A stretch of 64,000 nucleotides of DNA from Anadara kagoshimensis (Eukaryota > Mollusca > Bivalvia > Arcoida > Arcidae). The stretch lies in contig CM037872.1 in the NCBI GenBank assembly GCA_021292105.1, forward strand, positions 12,984,791 to 13,048,790. The letters are read 5' to 3'. Below are positions 9,931-20,899 of the stretch, one piece after another. Made by a program: the position numbers and the translations under genes. The notes beneath the pieces are model-generated. The model saw nothing but the letters and a program-made list of their open reading frames with translations. It had not been told where the DNA came from and searched no databases. Position 1 is the first letter of the stretch. Every line of letters begins with the position of its first letter.

Positions 9931-12230
9931 TGCCCGGGCCGAAGGATTCTACAAGAGCTTACGGATAACAACACATCAGAACGCCAGGTTTGAATCAACT
10001 ACGGCACGTCCTAGTATGAGACAATCTATAAGTTTGCTTGCCAAAGGTCAATCTTTTCTGCGTCTCCACTATTCTAGAACTGGGCGCGTTTTGACTTGCG
10101 CTTAAAAAATTTCCATTATTCATTTTCCAACGATTACGTAGTATACCATGCTGTATGTGTCGTATGAATTAACAAGACACATGTTTATATGTAAATTAAA
10201 TGTAAATAATGTTGGTTATTTTAGTAATTTATGTTTGTGAAAAAAGCTGCTAAGACACTTTTATTTCTATATACCTTAAAATACAATGTCAAGTATAGGA
10301 AACGTGTACTGTTTAACAAACATGTGACCTTGCATTACGTCCGTAATGATTATTTCTAAAAAAATCTTTTTCGCAATGATACACATGCAGTTTCCGTATA
10401 GTTGGAATTCTATTTAAGTAAGCCTTTAAACTATTCGTCTACTTTTATTATATTGTACAATGATAATGGAATTCTATGAAGATTGTTACCTAGTTTAAAT
10501 TTCTTCAGTATGCGCTGTGACAGTTTCCGTGAAGGGAACACCCAAAAGCGCCTAGAAATGTAAGTGTTAACATGATGTGATGGTGACCTACAGAACAGAG
10601 GCGGTGACGTTTTACGCATAATGTCTTGTTCACTGTGATGTATCACCGATGCTTTTGCTTTTAACACAATTCTATTGCATTGTAAGTTTAGTTTGAATGT
10701 AGATGCAAGTATGAACTTCATACTCTATATTCACACGCCATTGGGATTTACTTTTACCTGGCCCTTTACGGAATAATTTGATATGACTTTTTTTTTAAAA
10801 AAAAAATTCCGATGAAACAACTTTTTTCTGCAGTGTTTATTTTCAAATTTCCGCAATATACATGTCTCTGTTGATTGATGGAAATGGGTTTTTGAACAAT
10901 ACTATCAAAAGTTTCTAAGGTTTTGACGGATGCTATTAAAACTAACAAAACACTAAATACCACCATCATTAAGATTCGTCAACCATACTAAACATCATGA
11001 TACTTATAGTCATATTTATTACAGTTCAACTCTATTAAATTGCCTGGTTTTTCTTATACTTAATAACCGAACATTTACAATAGCACCCATTTATCGTCTA
11101 TGAAAGCCATTTTTCAATATTATCGTAAATTTGCCTCAAACGTGTTTGACATTTTTTGAAATGATGATTTTTTCATCAATGGAAGTACGGTGGAAGCGGG
11201 GTCATCTGTCATCCCACTCATCGATGACGTCATCCTTTATTAAGCTTCGCTCTCCATTCAATTTGTACCCGGAACACCCGATATCATACTAGCTTGAATG
11301 ACCCAAAAACAATGTCATTTCTTAAAAAAAGAAAATAATATCTATTTCTCACTTCTCATTCCCAGTCATACTAGTTGTACCTACTAGTACATTACTTAAA
11401 GGAAATTATAAGTTTAAACTTTTGATAGATCTGCACTGAAACCTACACACGAACAACATCGAGTTGCTAAAAATAAACAAGTAAAACTTAACGTGTTTAT
11501 TTAGATTTGATGTTTGTAGAACATGTTCTTGCGTAATTTTCCTACACTGAAACAATGTGACAGACAGAGGGTGAAAGTTTTTACCAAAATATTTCTGAAG
11601 AGAACCTGTCAGACATAGTGTTAAAACGGAATTTTCTGAAAACAACCTGTCAAATACATGTGGATGTACTTTAAATTTACTGTCTTCTGTTTGGAATGTG
11701 AAGTATAAATAAATCCTTAAGAAAACATGTGCAGGTTTTTTTTGACCAAAATACAACGTATGTTAAATTTCCATATATACATTTTAATATATACCTAGGC
11801 CTACTGGCAGATTTACTAGTATGGAATATCGACACAGTTAAGTAACAATGCATAATATAACATGTTTTAAACAAAGGTGATGGATTCGATGATTGCATTG
11901 TCAACTTTCTTTTTGCTGTGCAGCAATATATAGTTGCTTTTTTGTGAATTTGTTTCACAGTTAATACGGTATGGTAGAGCTTGTTCAATCAACGGGAACT
12001 GAATACAACAAAGCAAGTGCCTTACAAAAAAAATTGTTGACTCAGGATTATTTCAATTTTTATTGCCGTCATCACAATATTGTCGATAAGTATAATGTTC
12101 CTATATAAATAAATATCATGGATATATTTGACTTTTCATTGCCGTTATCACAATATCAACGATCTACTATGACGTCAAATACTTCAATTGTATTATCGGT
12201 TTACAAAGGTAACGGTTTCCACTTTTTTTG
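9931..12230. other. intron DNA with nothing assignable
   Basis: Large intron between carbonic anhydrase exons 2 and 1. Several ORFs of 80-116 codons occur on both strands, but none shows a recognisable domain or biased composition, and I take them as chance. AT-rich with short homopolymer runs (for example 10791-10807). Confidence 0.5.
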
Positions 12231-12289
12231 TTAAAAGCAACTATGGGACGTCAATAACAAAGGGGTTGATGATTTTGTATAAGCGTTAC

Positions 12290-12434
12290 CTTTTTGTGAA
12301 AACCGGTCATAATTATAGTCCACTGGCTTCTTTATCTGATTTCCGTTATTAATTGGTTTTGGTGAAGCACTGAAATATCCAAAATGTATCTGTAACAAAA
12401 GCGTTGTCAATAGCAACCAATGACGTACGTCCAT
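12290..12434 (-). CDS. secreted alpha-carbonic anhydrase, exon 1 with signal peptide (gene spans 12434 to <4356)
   Basis: First coding exon of a zinc metalloenzyme that interconverts CO2 and bicarbonate; secreted molluscan members often act in shell formation or acid-base transport (family knowledge). The chosen Met at 12434 starts a clear signal peptide (MDVRHWLLLTTLLLQIHFG). The sequence then runs through a short linker to NYDRFSQK, which joins in phase 1 to exon 2 to restore the NY.....GP..W start of the CA fold. Two upstream in-frame Mets (the first at 12491) are possible, but they would put a basic stretch ahead of the hydrophobic segment. The five visible exons encode 213 residues plus one base; typical family members have 260-320, so the C-terminal quarter is missing. 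Introns run from about 0.8 to 4.7 kb and hold SINEs and RT fragments. It could be a CA-related protein, but all zinc ligands are present. Confidence 0.88.
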
Positions 12435-12677
12435 TTTCCAATGATGCGCAAACATCGCGGATTGACCACCGCTGTATTTTGACTTTCCCACTACAAATTC
12501 TTTACAGACTATACTAGATGTTCTGCCCTCCAGATATTTAAATTATGTTTTGTATAACTGTCAGACTCATCGTGATGTGAATGTAGAATTCTGTATTATC
12601 ATAATTTCTAGATAAATGTTAACTTTATAATTATTATTTCAACATTTTTTGACAAAAAAGACAAACGTAGTGTACAT

Positions 12678-12803
12678 TTTAAAAATATTTTAGAAATGTT
12701 TAGAAATATTACGAAATTAAATTAAAAATATTTTAGAAATGTTTAGAAATATTACGAAATTAAATTAAAAATATTTTAGAAATGTTTAGAAATATTACAA
12801 ATT
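12678..12803. repeat. 43-bp tandem repeat, three copies
   Basis: Three nearly identical 43-bp units carrying ATATTTTAGAAATGTTTAGA. Spacing between equivalent bases is exactly 43 (12686, 12729, 12772). It lies just upstream of carbonic anhydrase exon 1. Confidence 0.9.
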
Positions 12804-13220
12804 AATTTCACAGATCGCAATGTATAACATCTCATAATTTTATTTCAACATTTTGTCAAAGACAAAGTGGATCCGCATATTTTTTATAAACATTTCAAAT
12901 ATTTCACTACAACGTCTTGTTAAAATAAATAAGTCCTATTGATTCGCTTGTTGATTGAATGGGGTTGACAAATATTTAAATTATATCAGGATGTCACCAG
13001 TTATAGATAAAGCTAGTTAAGTGGCAGAATGTTTTGCCTCTACAATGCGCTCTGTTGTGCTCAGGGCAATGTGTACGGAGGGTTCTTTAGTAAATGGTGA
13101 AGAAATTGTCATACAGAACTGTAAATGCAGTACAAAATAGTCACTTAAAGGAATGTTACTTTAAAGTTAGAAACAGTATAAAAGGATGTTTCTGCGAGCA
13201 ATCGACCACAAGCATTTAAA

Positions 13221-13562
13221 TCACTGCGATAACTCAGTTGGATGAGTGATCGCTCTGTAAGTGGAAGGTCGTGGATTCGAACCCAGACAAGGTCTGACCC
13301 AAGACTTGAAAGTGGGTAGTGATGGTTCTTTCGCCAAACACTCGGTATTACGAAATTAAAGTCACGGTTCTTTCGAATGGGAACTTAAAATAAACAAGGT
13401 CCCGTGTTACGCGTACGGTAGGCTTAGCACGATAAAGAACCCTACTGTATAATGCTATAAGCGCAACGCACAGGCAAAATTTCTGTACCTTCGCCTATAG
13501 CTGGCAACGTCTCGATATAAGTGAAATATCCTTGACTGGGACGTTTAACACCATTTCTCAAT
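13221..13562 (+). mobile_element. tRNA-derived SINE, full length
   Basis: Same family as 7631-7970 with a clearer head: GCGATAACTCAGTTGGATGA (A box) and GTGGATTCGAACCCAGAC (B box). The body and tail ('ctcgatataagtgaaatatc', 'ttaacaccattt') are intact. It lies between the two protein genes. Confidence 0.9.
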
Positions 13563-13759
13563 TCAACAGGCATTTGTATCTGTATCAGGGGGATCCCCAA
13601 ATTTTATGTTGACCTGTACAATGACACTGCAACATAACGCTCATGGTTATCTCGTGCAATTATTACTTTAACTATTAGTTAAAGTTCATCATTAAACAAA
13701 GTGACCAAGCGTCTGTTTGTGTCCCCACAGCGATTTTTTTCTTTTTTGTTGCTTTTACT

Positions 13760-13945
13760 GGTCATAATCAAATCAGACATACCAATCATGTCTGAATCAC
13801 AATCAAGAAGCAAAGTATAAACTTTGAAACTGACAAACTAGGTCAAACACATGAACTTCCACTAGGACAGTGAGGCCGGTTGCTCCGGAAGGGTAAGTAT
13901 CTCCTGTTAAGCTAGTTACACCCACCACATGTGTTATCAAAATTT
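13760..13945 (-). mobile_element. RT-family 3' UTR copy
   Basis: Minus-strand copy containing the reverse complements of 'ggattgtgattcggacatg', 'gaagttcatgtg', 'ccggagcaaccggcctcac' and 'acacatgtggtgggtgtaac'. A solo 3' end without RT coding sequence. Confidence 0.75.
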
Positions 13946-14014
13946 ATACTAGTATGCCAATATGTAGTACTTAGAAATTTATATATATATATCGTTTCCT
14001 TTGTAATATATAAT

Positions 14015-14140
14015 TTGGCCTCACTTCCCTGGTGGAAGTTCGCGTGTCTAACTTTACTTGTCAAGCTTTAACTTTGACTTTACTTCTTAATTGTGATTCG
14101 GACATGAATTATTATGTTTGTTTTGTTTTTGATACATGTA
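14015..14140 (+). mobile_element. RT-family 3' UTR copy
   Basis: 'ggcctcacttccctggtgga' followed by 'taattgtgattcggacatga'. It sits 70 bases from the opposite-strand copy at 13760-13945, so the two ends face each other. Confidence 0.7.
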
Positions 14141-15680
14141 TATGCCAATATATAGTATTTAATATTTCATTATATGACTATATATACTTATACATATACG
14201 TGTCGCACATAAGCAATTTGGAATCAAATTAGGAGTAGATATAACGTCTTCAATTTTTAAAGTTGAAATTTAAAAAATCATTTAAAGGAGGTCTTCAAAG
14301 TACAAAAAAGAAAAGAAAACAAACAAAGCCCCATTACTATCTATTAACAATTGAAGTACATTTTTTCAATTCGAACCCACACGTTAAATGAAAGAACGAA
14401 TGTTCCACTTAGTAGTCCATATTTTTATCCACTGGGCTATAAAAGCTTATAAATGTTTTGTTTATACTATATAATACATTATTGTTCGTCTTTTTATTTA
14501 GAGACAGTCCTTAACTAAAATGGCTATATTATCATTTGGTTTCTCATAAAATAACTACAATATTTGTGTTTAAAAACAAAAATACTAACAAGGAAAAATA
14601 CTTGAAAAATCAAAATCATTACATTTATTCCTGTATATAGAGAAAAATCAGCAAAGTTACAATAATCGTCATTAGACTAAGAACTAAAACACCCGTTTTG
14701 GACCCCGTGTTCTAAATCATTAATATTCACGCCTGAATCACGCCTGTGTCATAGACTTAATCAGTTTGCACACTTTCAAAAAATGTGATTCTGATGATTT
14801 TTTTACAAATTAAAACTTAAAAACTGCAAACTTCTCGTCATCTGGAATGGATATTTCTTCTCCATAATTTTGTCTAAACCGATGCCAATAACAAGTGTCA
14901 TGTCAAGTAATTGTTGACCTTATTTGAACCTTTTAATATATGCATATGGGGTCACCAAGGGAACAAACTACAACTGATGTTAAGCAAACAATGTAAAATT
15001 TTCTCTATGTAGGAGAATATCGGAAAAATTAAAAATAAAACAAAAAATATGTTTACATGCGCTTTTTGTTTTCAAAACAAAATATGATAGTTAGGTTTCA
15101 AAAACTAAAAAGGTATGAAAGTTATTTATGAAAATGACTGTCTCTAAACATTAAAGATGAACAATAGTATCGGGGTCATAATTTTTAATTTATGACTTCG
15201 CGAGAAGTAAATCAATTACATATACGAAAATAGACATTTTTGCATTTTTTCCATTTTCGTGAATAAAAGGTAATACTTTTCCATTAACGAAGATAATTTT
15301 TATTGGCATGACTCTAAATACAAAACATTATTCTACTATGTTAAAGTAAATCTTACCATTACTTTGAATGTTTCAATTTTGCAATACATGGAATTTTCCT
15401 TTAGGACATTCAGTTATATTTTCTGTATACATCCTTTACGTTCATGACATATTTACTCATTCAACAAGTAAAGTAAGTCAAATTGCATAACATTTAAAGA
15501 TTATAAAACATACGTAAGTGTAAGTAACACATGCTATAATACAGGTTTTGACGCAATGTACATGTATAGGCAAACACCATTGACCTGTCCACTTGATCTT
15601 TAATTAGGAATATTCATATAGGAGGATCCATCCAATACATGGGTAGCACTGTAGGATATATAATTATACACAGGTGTACT
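14141..15680. other. intergenic DNA, nothing seen
   Basis: AT-rich sequence between the carbonic anhydrase promoter side and the METTL27-like gene 3' end. I find no ORF with family features, no RNA gene and no clear repeat. Confidence 0.4.
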
Positions 15681-15684
15681 CTAA

Positions 15685-15970
15685 GAGGTCGGTATATCTC
15701 ATGATGTATACAAAATAAATACCTGTGTTCCCTTTTCATAGATATACTGGTCCGTGATAAATATTTAAATGAAAGGTCAATCGGACAATTCAATGGTGTT
15801 TACCTATATATCTCATTACGTATACAAAAAATACCCGTGTTCCCTTTACGTGTTCCCTTTCCCTTTATACTGGTCCGTGATAAATAATAAAATTAAAGGC
15901 CAATCGGACATGTCAAAGCTATTTGCCCATACACGCCTGTCGCAAGTCCCATACACGCCTGTCGCAAGTT
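15685..15970. repeat. ~120-bp and 24-bp tandem duplications
   Basis: A unit of about 120 bp carrying 'atactggtccgtgataaata' and 'tatatctcat...gtatacaaaa' occurs twice (with 'ggtccgtgataaat' near 15749 and 15870). Directly after it, 'cccatacacgcctgtcgcaa' is repeated twice at about 15926-15970. The 67-codon ORF across it is a product of the repeat. Confidence 0.8.
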
Positions 15971-16429
15971 AAGCACTCAGCTGAAATGGAATCTAAATGG
16001 CCTACTGTTGAGTATTGGTTTGTAGGTTTGTACCAAAATATTCCCATGTTCTGTTTTAATTGATTATAAAATGTTTGCATGGGTTTTTGGAAAAGGAAAT
16101 GTCTTATAGGTACTTGGTGTACATATAACACAGAAATTTCACCTTTTTAACGTTACATACTAACTAATTATTTATGCGTACTTCTTCAATGTAGCTACTG
16201 ATAAAAAACGCAAAATTAAAAAAATATCCTCCCAAAGTCGTTAATTTCATAATAATTGATCCCAACATGTGTTTTTATTCTTTGTTTTGTCTTGTTTGTG
16301 TTTAATCATACTTTCTATTGTTTCGTTTTCTCGGTTACGTTTGATGTTGTTTTTCAGTATTTGTAGTATCCACGTGCCTTTCAATCTCATTATTGATTCC
16401 GCACGTTGCAGATGTAACAATTTTAAAAA

Positions 16430-16548
16430 AGGGGGTACTTACCCTTCTAAAGCCCCTGTCTTCACTTCCCTAGTGGAGGTTTACGTATTTAACTTATTTG
16501 TTAATTTCAGTGTTTTTTTCGGAGTTTGATTTGGACAAGGACTTGGTC
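16430..16548 (+). mobile_element. RT-family 3' UTR copy
   Basis: 'gtacttacccttctaaagcc', 'cttccctagtggaggttt' and 'tttgatttggacaagga' mark the conserved 3' UTR. Solo copy. Confidence 0.65.
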
Positions 16549-16619
16549 ATTTTGCACAAAGCAAATTACTACCCATAAAATGTTTTATGCAACAACTGGT
16601 CTCTCGGTTCATCTATATA

Positions 16620-16985
16620 ATTAAAATCAAACATACTTATCCATGTCCGAATCAAAATCCAGAAGCAAAGTAAAACCTTTGGAACTGACAATTTAGGTTA
16701 GATACGTGAACTTCCACCAAGGATGTGAGACCGGGTGCTTTGCTGTGATGACGGTCATTAAACCTTTTTGAGGGCCTTGATAAGCCTAGGCTTGCAATAT
16801 CCCCGAGTCAACAATTTATTTGCAAGCAGCCTGTTTCGTTGCACAAAGTTTCCGTAGTGGGAACAAGTTCTACCATAGCGTATTAGTTGGGAAACAAATA
16901 CGCCATAAGCAGAAGAAGCAGATATATTGCTGCATAGGAAAGTTGACAATAGAAAATTAAAGTCATCACGTTTGACAGCCATGTA
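16620..16985 (-). mobile_element. reverse-transcriptase C-terminus plus 3' UTR (truncated retrocopy)
   Basis: Encodes an open 74-residue fragment with KRDDFNF, YGVFVSQLIRYGRTCSHYGN and KPRLIKALKK. This is the C-terminal thumb/connection region of an RT family common in molluscs (consensus like KLYDKRDDFNF...YGVYISQLIRYARAC). The family's 3' UTR follows at lower coordinates. It is 5'-truncated and has no catalytic domain. This copy is the least broken of the coding ends seen here. Confidence 0.75.
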
Positions 16986-17126
16986 TAAAATTATTTACCT
17001 CAATTTGTTCTTCGATCTTATCTGAGGTTTGAGGTCGAAACATGATGAACGAAAGGAAATATCAGAGAAGTGCATAATAAAAATAAATTCGTGTTTTTTT
17101 TAATTGAAAATGTAATACTTATAAAG

Positions 17127-17225
17127 TACATGTAAAATTGAGTCAGTGATATTTTTATATATCTGGTATTTATGTATATAGTACATATAAAATTAAGCCA
17201 GTGACAATTAACATATCTGGTAAAC
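17127..17225. repeat. 54-bp tandem duplication covering the METTL27-like stop codon
   Basis: 'agtacatgtaaaattgagtc' (17127) and 'agtacatataaaattaagcc' (17181) begin two similar units, each ending 'atatctggta'. The right unit contains the last codons and the stop of the methyltransferase; the left unit is a decayed duplicate in the 3' UTR. Confidence 0.7.
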
Positions 17226-17392
17226 TATAACCACGCCTTCTTTGCCAAGATGGTAATTATCAAACTTTTCAATTTTCACTTTTTTCCATTGACCTTCTTC
17301 TTCCAGTTGATCCATCTTCACTAAGAATCGACCTTTGTATTCTTCAACGGTTTCCAAATTAGCATACTTTGTAACCATGACAACAAACCCAC
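17208..17392 (-). CDS. METTL27-like: METTL27-like methyltransferase, exon 5 (terminal)
   Basis: Acceptor TTTTGCAG precedes 17392 and the stop TAA is at 17210-17208. The exon completes the split Gly codon and encodes GFVVMVTKYANLETVEEYKG followed by KMDQLEEEGQWKKVKIEKFD and a GVVIVYQIC end. The KPGG|FVV.. strand, the helix after it and the final hydrophobic strand match the C-terminal part of vertebrate METTL27. Confidence 0.9.
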
Positions 17393-17548
17393 CTGCAAAA
17401 ACGTTATGTACAGTGTCAACAGTGATATATCAGGAAATAAACGAATACTACAGTGAAAGGTTAAATTTAAAATATAAGGGATATAATATTGCTGAAAATG
17501 AGCTTAGCTCGGGGAAATTGAAACTCTTTTGTAGTCAAGACCCTCAAT

Positions 17549-17640
17549 TCTTTAGTTCCATGTTCTTTTCATTTTCCATTTTGAGTTACACCACAGTTGT
17601 TGGGGGTGTAGCTTCCTAGACAGGAGTTGCTTAAACTTCA
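17549..17640 (+). mobile_element. RT-family 3' fragment
   Basis: 'tagttccatgttcttttcat', 'ggggtgtagcttcctagaca', 'ggagttgcttaaacttcact': end of coding region and start of 3' UTR, strongly truncated on both sides. A C run follows at 17672-17685. Confidence 0.5.
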
Positions 17641-18274
17641 CTGGTGATAGATAATTTTACCAATAACCCCACCCCCCCCCCCCCCTACAAAATAGATGTA
17701 GTTTTAGCCGTTTAAATTACGATTGCATCTTCTGAATATGTTTTATGTCACCGCTTATCCAGTAACTTATAAAATGTTTTTGTAAAACAATGATTCAACG
17801 TCTATTCAGTTGTTTTCAATCGAGAAACATGCATCTCGAATGTATTTGAATTTCGTGTTCAGCTTTGTAGGCGTGTGACTTCTATATATATGAACTGTAA
17901 AAAACGGAATTCACATGTTTCATTTGACCAAAAACTGTACATATGTTTACTTAGGTTCATCTCATGTGTAAAAGCGTTTCGTGAAACTCTGCCATGTTTA
18001 TGAAAAGGCTTATAATGTAAGGAAACACTTACACTTGGCAAAAACCGACGCAACCAGGAACACAATACAAGTTAATTTAAAACAACTTAAAAAAACATAC
18101 ACGTATTTGGGAACACTGATTATAAAATTTATGACTAAAAACCAAATAAAACTATACAAATCTTAAAGAGATAAACTTTTGAAGAAATTTTCATCATATT
18201 TTTTAAAATCATATGAGTGGACCCATATTCTAAAGAATTGGTATAGAATTTGTTTCGTAAAAAATCAAAAGCAA

Positions 18275-18535
18275 AGACCATGTCCAAATCACAATTCTAA
18301 TGCAAAGTAAGATAAGTAAGAAGTACAAGTGAATTGCTGTCGTGGTAGGAACCTTTTGTCTAGCTAAATAAGTGCGATATTAAAATTGATAGTGATATGA
18401 AATCTCTATGGCACATCAATATTTTGGAAACTAACCAAATTAGGTAAAACCTATAATTTCCACTCGATTGCTCCGGAAGTATCAACACCTCCAGTTTAGC
18501 TAGCTACTTCCGCCACGTGTGTAACCAAATTTGAG
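18275..18535 (-). mobile_element. RT-family 3' UTR copy, interrupted
   Basis: Reverse complements of 'gattgtgatttggacatggt' (18275-18295) and of 'ctccggaagtat...gctagctacttccgccacgtgt' (about 18470-18515) flank about 130 bases of unrelated sequence. The copy was probably interrupted or deleted internally. Confidence 0.6.
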
Positions 18536-18837
18536 AATGAAACTTGTTATAAAAATGACTTTATAGTTTTATCATGAACCACACATGGAACCGGATACGA
18601 TAGTATTTATCGTTTGTCAATGTTTTATGACTTTTTTGCATCGTAAAGTATTAATCTATTTTATCACTGCGAGCACATGTTTCAGCAATCATTGTTCTAA
18701 ATAACTGGTAAATCATAGTATATTTCCAGCAAGTTCCAATTACAATCTCATTTTATATTTGTTCGATTAATATTCTTTGCTTCTGGTTACGGAAGTATAC
18801 ATTTATTGTTTGTTAATGTTTACGACTTTTTGCACAC

Positions 18838-18870
18838 AATTCACAAACGGCCGTCTAGAGCTGCAAATAA
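18838..18870 (+). mobile_element. decayed hammerhead-repeat fragment
   Basis: 'acaaacggccgtctagagct' aligns with the 3' half of the ribozyme at 20963 (GAAACAGCCGTCTAGTGCTG), but the CTGATGA core and the stem I partner are not recognisable. A relic of the same dispersed repeat. Confidence 0.4.
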
Positions 18871-18939
18871 AAACGGGGTTAGTAATAAATTAGCCTGATT
18901 TCTCGCATGTAATTTATGAACAGATATATTTTAACGTAC

Positions 18940-19032
18940 CTGGCTTTACAAGTCTAATCAATTCAGGTAAGGCACAACAATTGATATGTCCAAAAAGCAG
19001 TGCACCAGACATAGTTAAACCGTCGTATGTAT
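18940..19032 (-). CDS. METTL27-like: METTL27-like methyltransferase, exon 4
   Basis: Acceptor TTTGTAG and donor G|GTACGT; 93 nt, phase 1 on both sides. It encodes TYDGLTMSGALLFGHINCCA followed by LPELIRLVKP, the post-motif II region: a YD..-type strand, then the H..-PEL.R..KPGG segment typical of class I methyltransferases of this family. Confidence 0.92.
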
Positions 19033-19312
19033 CTACAAAAAAGTTTAAAAATTAAAAAAAAAAAAAATTAAAGATGTACTAAATTAAACTGAATTAGTAT
19101 TCGAGACCTATGGCGTAATGACTTTTAAGCCCCAGTCAACTCTTTCACTCTAAGTGATCGGAACGATCATTAGAGAGATGAATGGTGAAGGAATATTATA
19201 ACATGTAATAGAGACGAGTTCTCTATTTACATGTTCCAAAAAGTAAGCTCTCATCATGTACTCATAGACTCGATATAAACCGCGTTAAATTCAAATTGTA
19301 GAAAAAACTGCT

Positions 19313-19372
19313 GTCATATACCATTTTTTGAATGTATTTTATGATTAAATTAAAAAAATGGTATATGACACT
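19313..19372. mobile_element. small hairpin MITE-like repeat, copy 2
   Basis: TGTCATATACCATTTTTT at the left pairs with AAAAAATGGTATATGACA at the right; the interior 'gaatgtattttatgattaaa' is shared with the copy at 1722-1783. Total about 60 bp, non-coding. Confidence 0.65.
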
Positions 19373-19587
19373 GCCAAATCCAAGTACAAAATAAAAAGAA
19401 GATTCTTTTGTGATCCGTCATTGGGCTTTCTGTAGATACTTGAAGGCTAAAATGCGTCGAAAGATGATGATGTCTTAGAAGTAATCTTCTACATTTTCTA
19501 ACTATCCTGATATTTGAATAATACAAATGTTATAGCCGACTTATTTAACAAAATAGTTCCCAAATAAATTATTAACGCAGGTAGAGT

Positions 19588-19893
19588 CGAGTTAAGTAAT
19601 GGTGTTTTTACGTCACAGTCAAGAATATTTCACTTATATCGAGATGTCGCCAGCTATAGACGAAGGTTCAGAAATGATGCCTGTGCGTTGCGCTAATGGC
19701 ATTATACAGCAGGGTTCTTTATCGTGCCGAGCCCATCGTGACACGGGACTTCGTTTATTGTAAGTTCCCATCCGAAAAAAACGTGGCTTTCATTTCGTAA
19801 TGCCGAATGCTTGGCGAAAAAGCTAGTCACTACCCACTTTCAAGTCTTCTTATGGAGAGAACACTCTTACAACTGAGCTACCGTAGTGGTCAA
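19588..19893 (-). mobile_element. tRNA-derived SINE, minus strand
   Basis: Reverse complement of the family tail (ggtgtt...aagaatatttcacttatatc) begins at 19598, and the tRNA-like head ends at about 19892 (TGAGCTACCGTAGTGG, reverse complement of the A-box region). The body is complete except for a deletion around the B box. Confidence 0.85.
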
Positions 19894-19894
19894 T

Positions 19895-20235
19895 TGATGC
19901 AGTGATATTGCAAGTCAAAGCTAATGGAGGCCCTCAAAAAATTAGTGGACATCATCAAACTATAGTTTTGATTAGTATGATTCATCTGTATTCAGAACTG
20001 CCCTGGATATATCTGACGTCACATTGTTCCATTTTCCTCTCATTCTCAATCTCATTTTACGCGTGTTGGTTGGGTGAATCTAACTAAACACAAGATGCTT
20101 ACTCTTCCGAAGCACCCGGTCTCAATTACCTGCATGTGAAGGTTTACTTTTATTTGCCTGTTTCAAAGTTTATACTTCTTTTGTGGTTGTATTTTGGACA
20201 TGGATTGGTATGTTTGTTTTTTTATTTTTGGAAAG
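19895..20235 (+). mobile_element. RT C-terminal remnant plus 3' UTR
   Basis: Follows the SINE head directly. 'ggaggccctcaaaaaattag' and 'tgccctggatatatctgacg' correspond to the RT C-terminal KALKK..GRHH and PGYI/LDIFDV region of the copy at 52125. The full 3' UTR then follows ('cttccgaagcacccggtctc', 'ttggacatggattggtatg'). Frame lost. Confidence 0.75.
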
Positions 20236-20490
20236 ACATCATAAAGAAAAACCTAAGTTCACTTTTATAAAGATTTGTAGTTGGTCACGACAACTAATAC
20301 TGGTTTTTATTCAGTGTATATATATTTGAACATTTTACTTTTTACGCGGTGAAAATAAAAAGTATGAAATAAATATAATCAAATTTTATTCAGAAGAAAA
20401 AATGTCTGTTTAGTTAGTTGATACTCAAAAATTTTCAATTTTATTTAAAAAGTATGAAAATTAAAAAATAATAATTACTATCCGGAATAC

Positions 20491-20614
20491 TAGTTGGTTT
20501 CTCTGTGACATATTCGTAATAATAGTTTCGATAGATGTGCTTCTTTTTAGCTACTTCAAGCATACTCTCTGAAGGATCTACAGCGTCTATAATTCTAAAT
20601 CCTTGTTGGTAAAG
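20491..20614 (-). CDS. METTL27-like: METTL27-like methyltransferase, exon 3
   Basis: Acceptor TTTACAG and donor A|GTATTC; 124 nt. It starts in phase 0 (LYQQGFRIIDAVDPSESMLE, then VAKKKHIYRN) and ends in phase 1. Asp93 in IDAVDPS is the expected acidic residue of motif II that holds the SAM ribose; the SESMLEVAKKK helix follows. Confidence 0.93.
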
Positions 20615-20899
20615 CTGTAAAGAAAACGTACAATATCATTATTATTACAATTACATGATGTAATAAGAGCAAAAGGTGAAAAGTAACGCAGGTCAATTTT
20701 AGTCATTTCTTAATATCGAAATCTCTGCGGTGGATGTTTCCCAAAGATAATCACTAACTTAGTAGGCTATTATATTGTGTATTATTGTCAGAAATATACT
20801 ATTGTCTAAATTTGCTGCTAGTTAAAAATTGAAATTTTTCAAAAACTAAAGTTTACTCATTCATGCAAAATATTTCCTTAGCCAAATTCGGTAAAATAT

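Noticed and set aside
10431-11988. Several minus-strand ORFs of 67-116 codons in the carbonic anhydrase intron
   Set aside because: No domain, no splice-bounded exon fitting the gene's phases, and lysine/phenylalanine-rich composition typical of AT-rich DNA.
17859-18166. Overlapping 61- and 68-codon ORFs
   Set aside because: Opposite-strand shadows in AT-rich intergenic/intron sequence without features.
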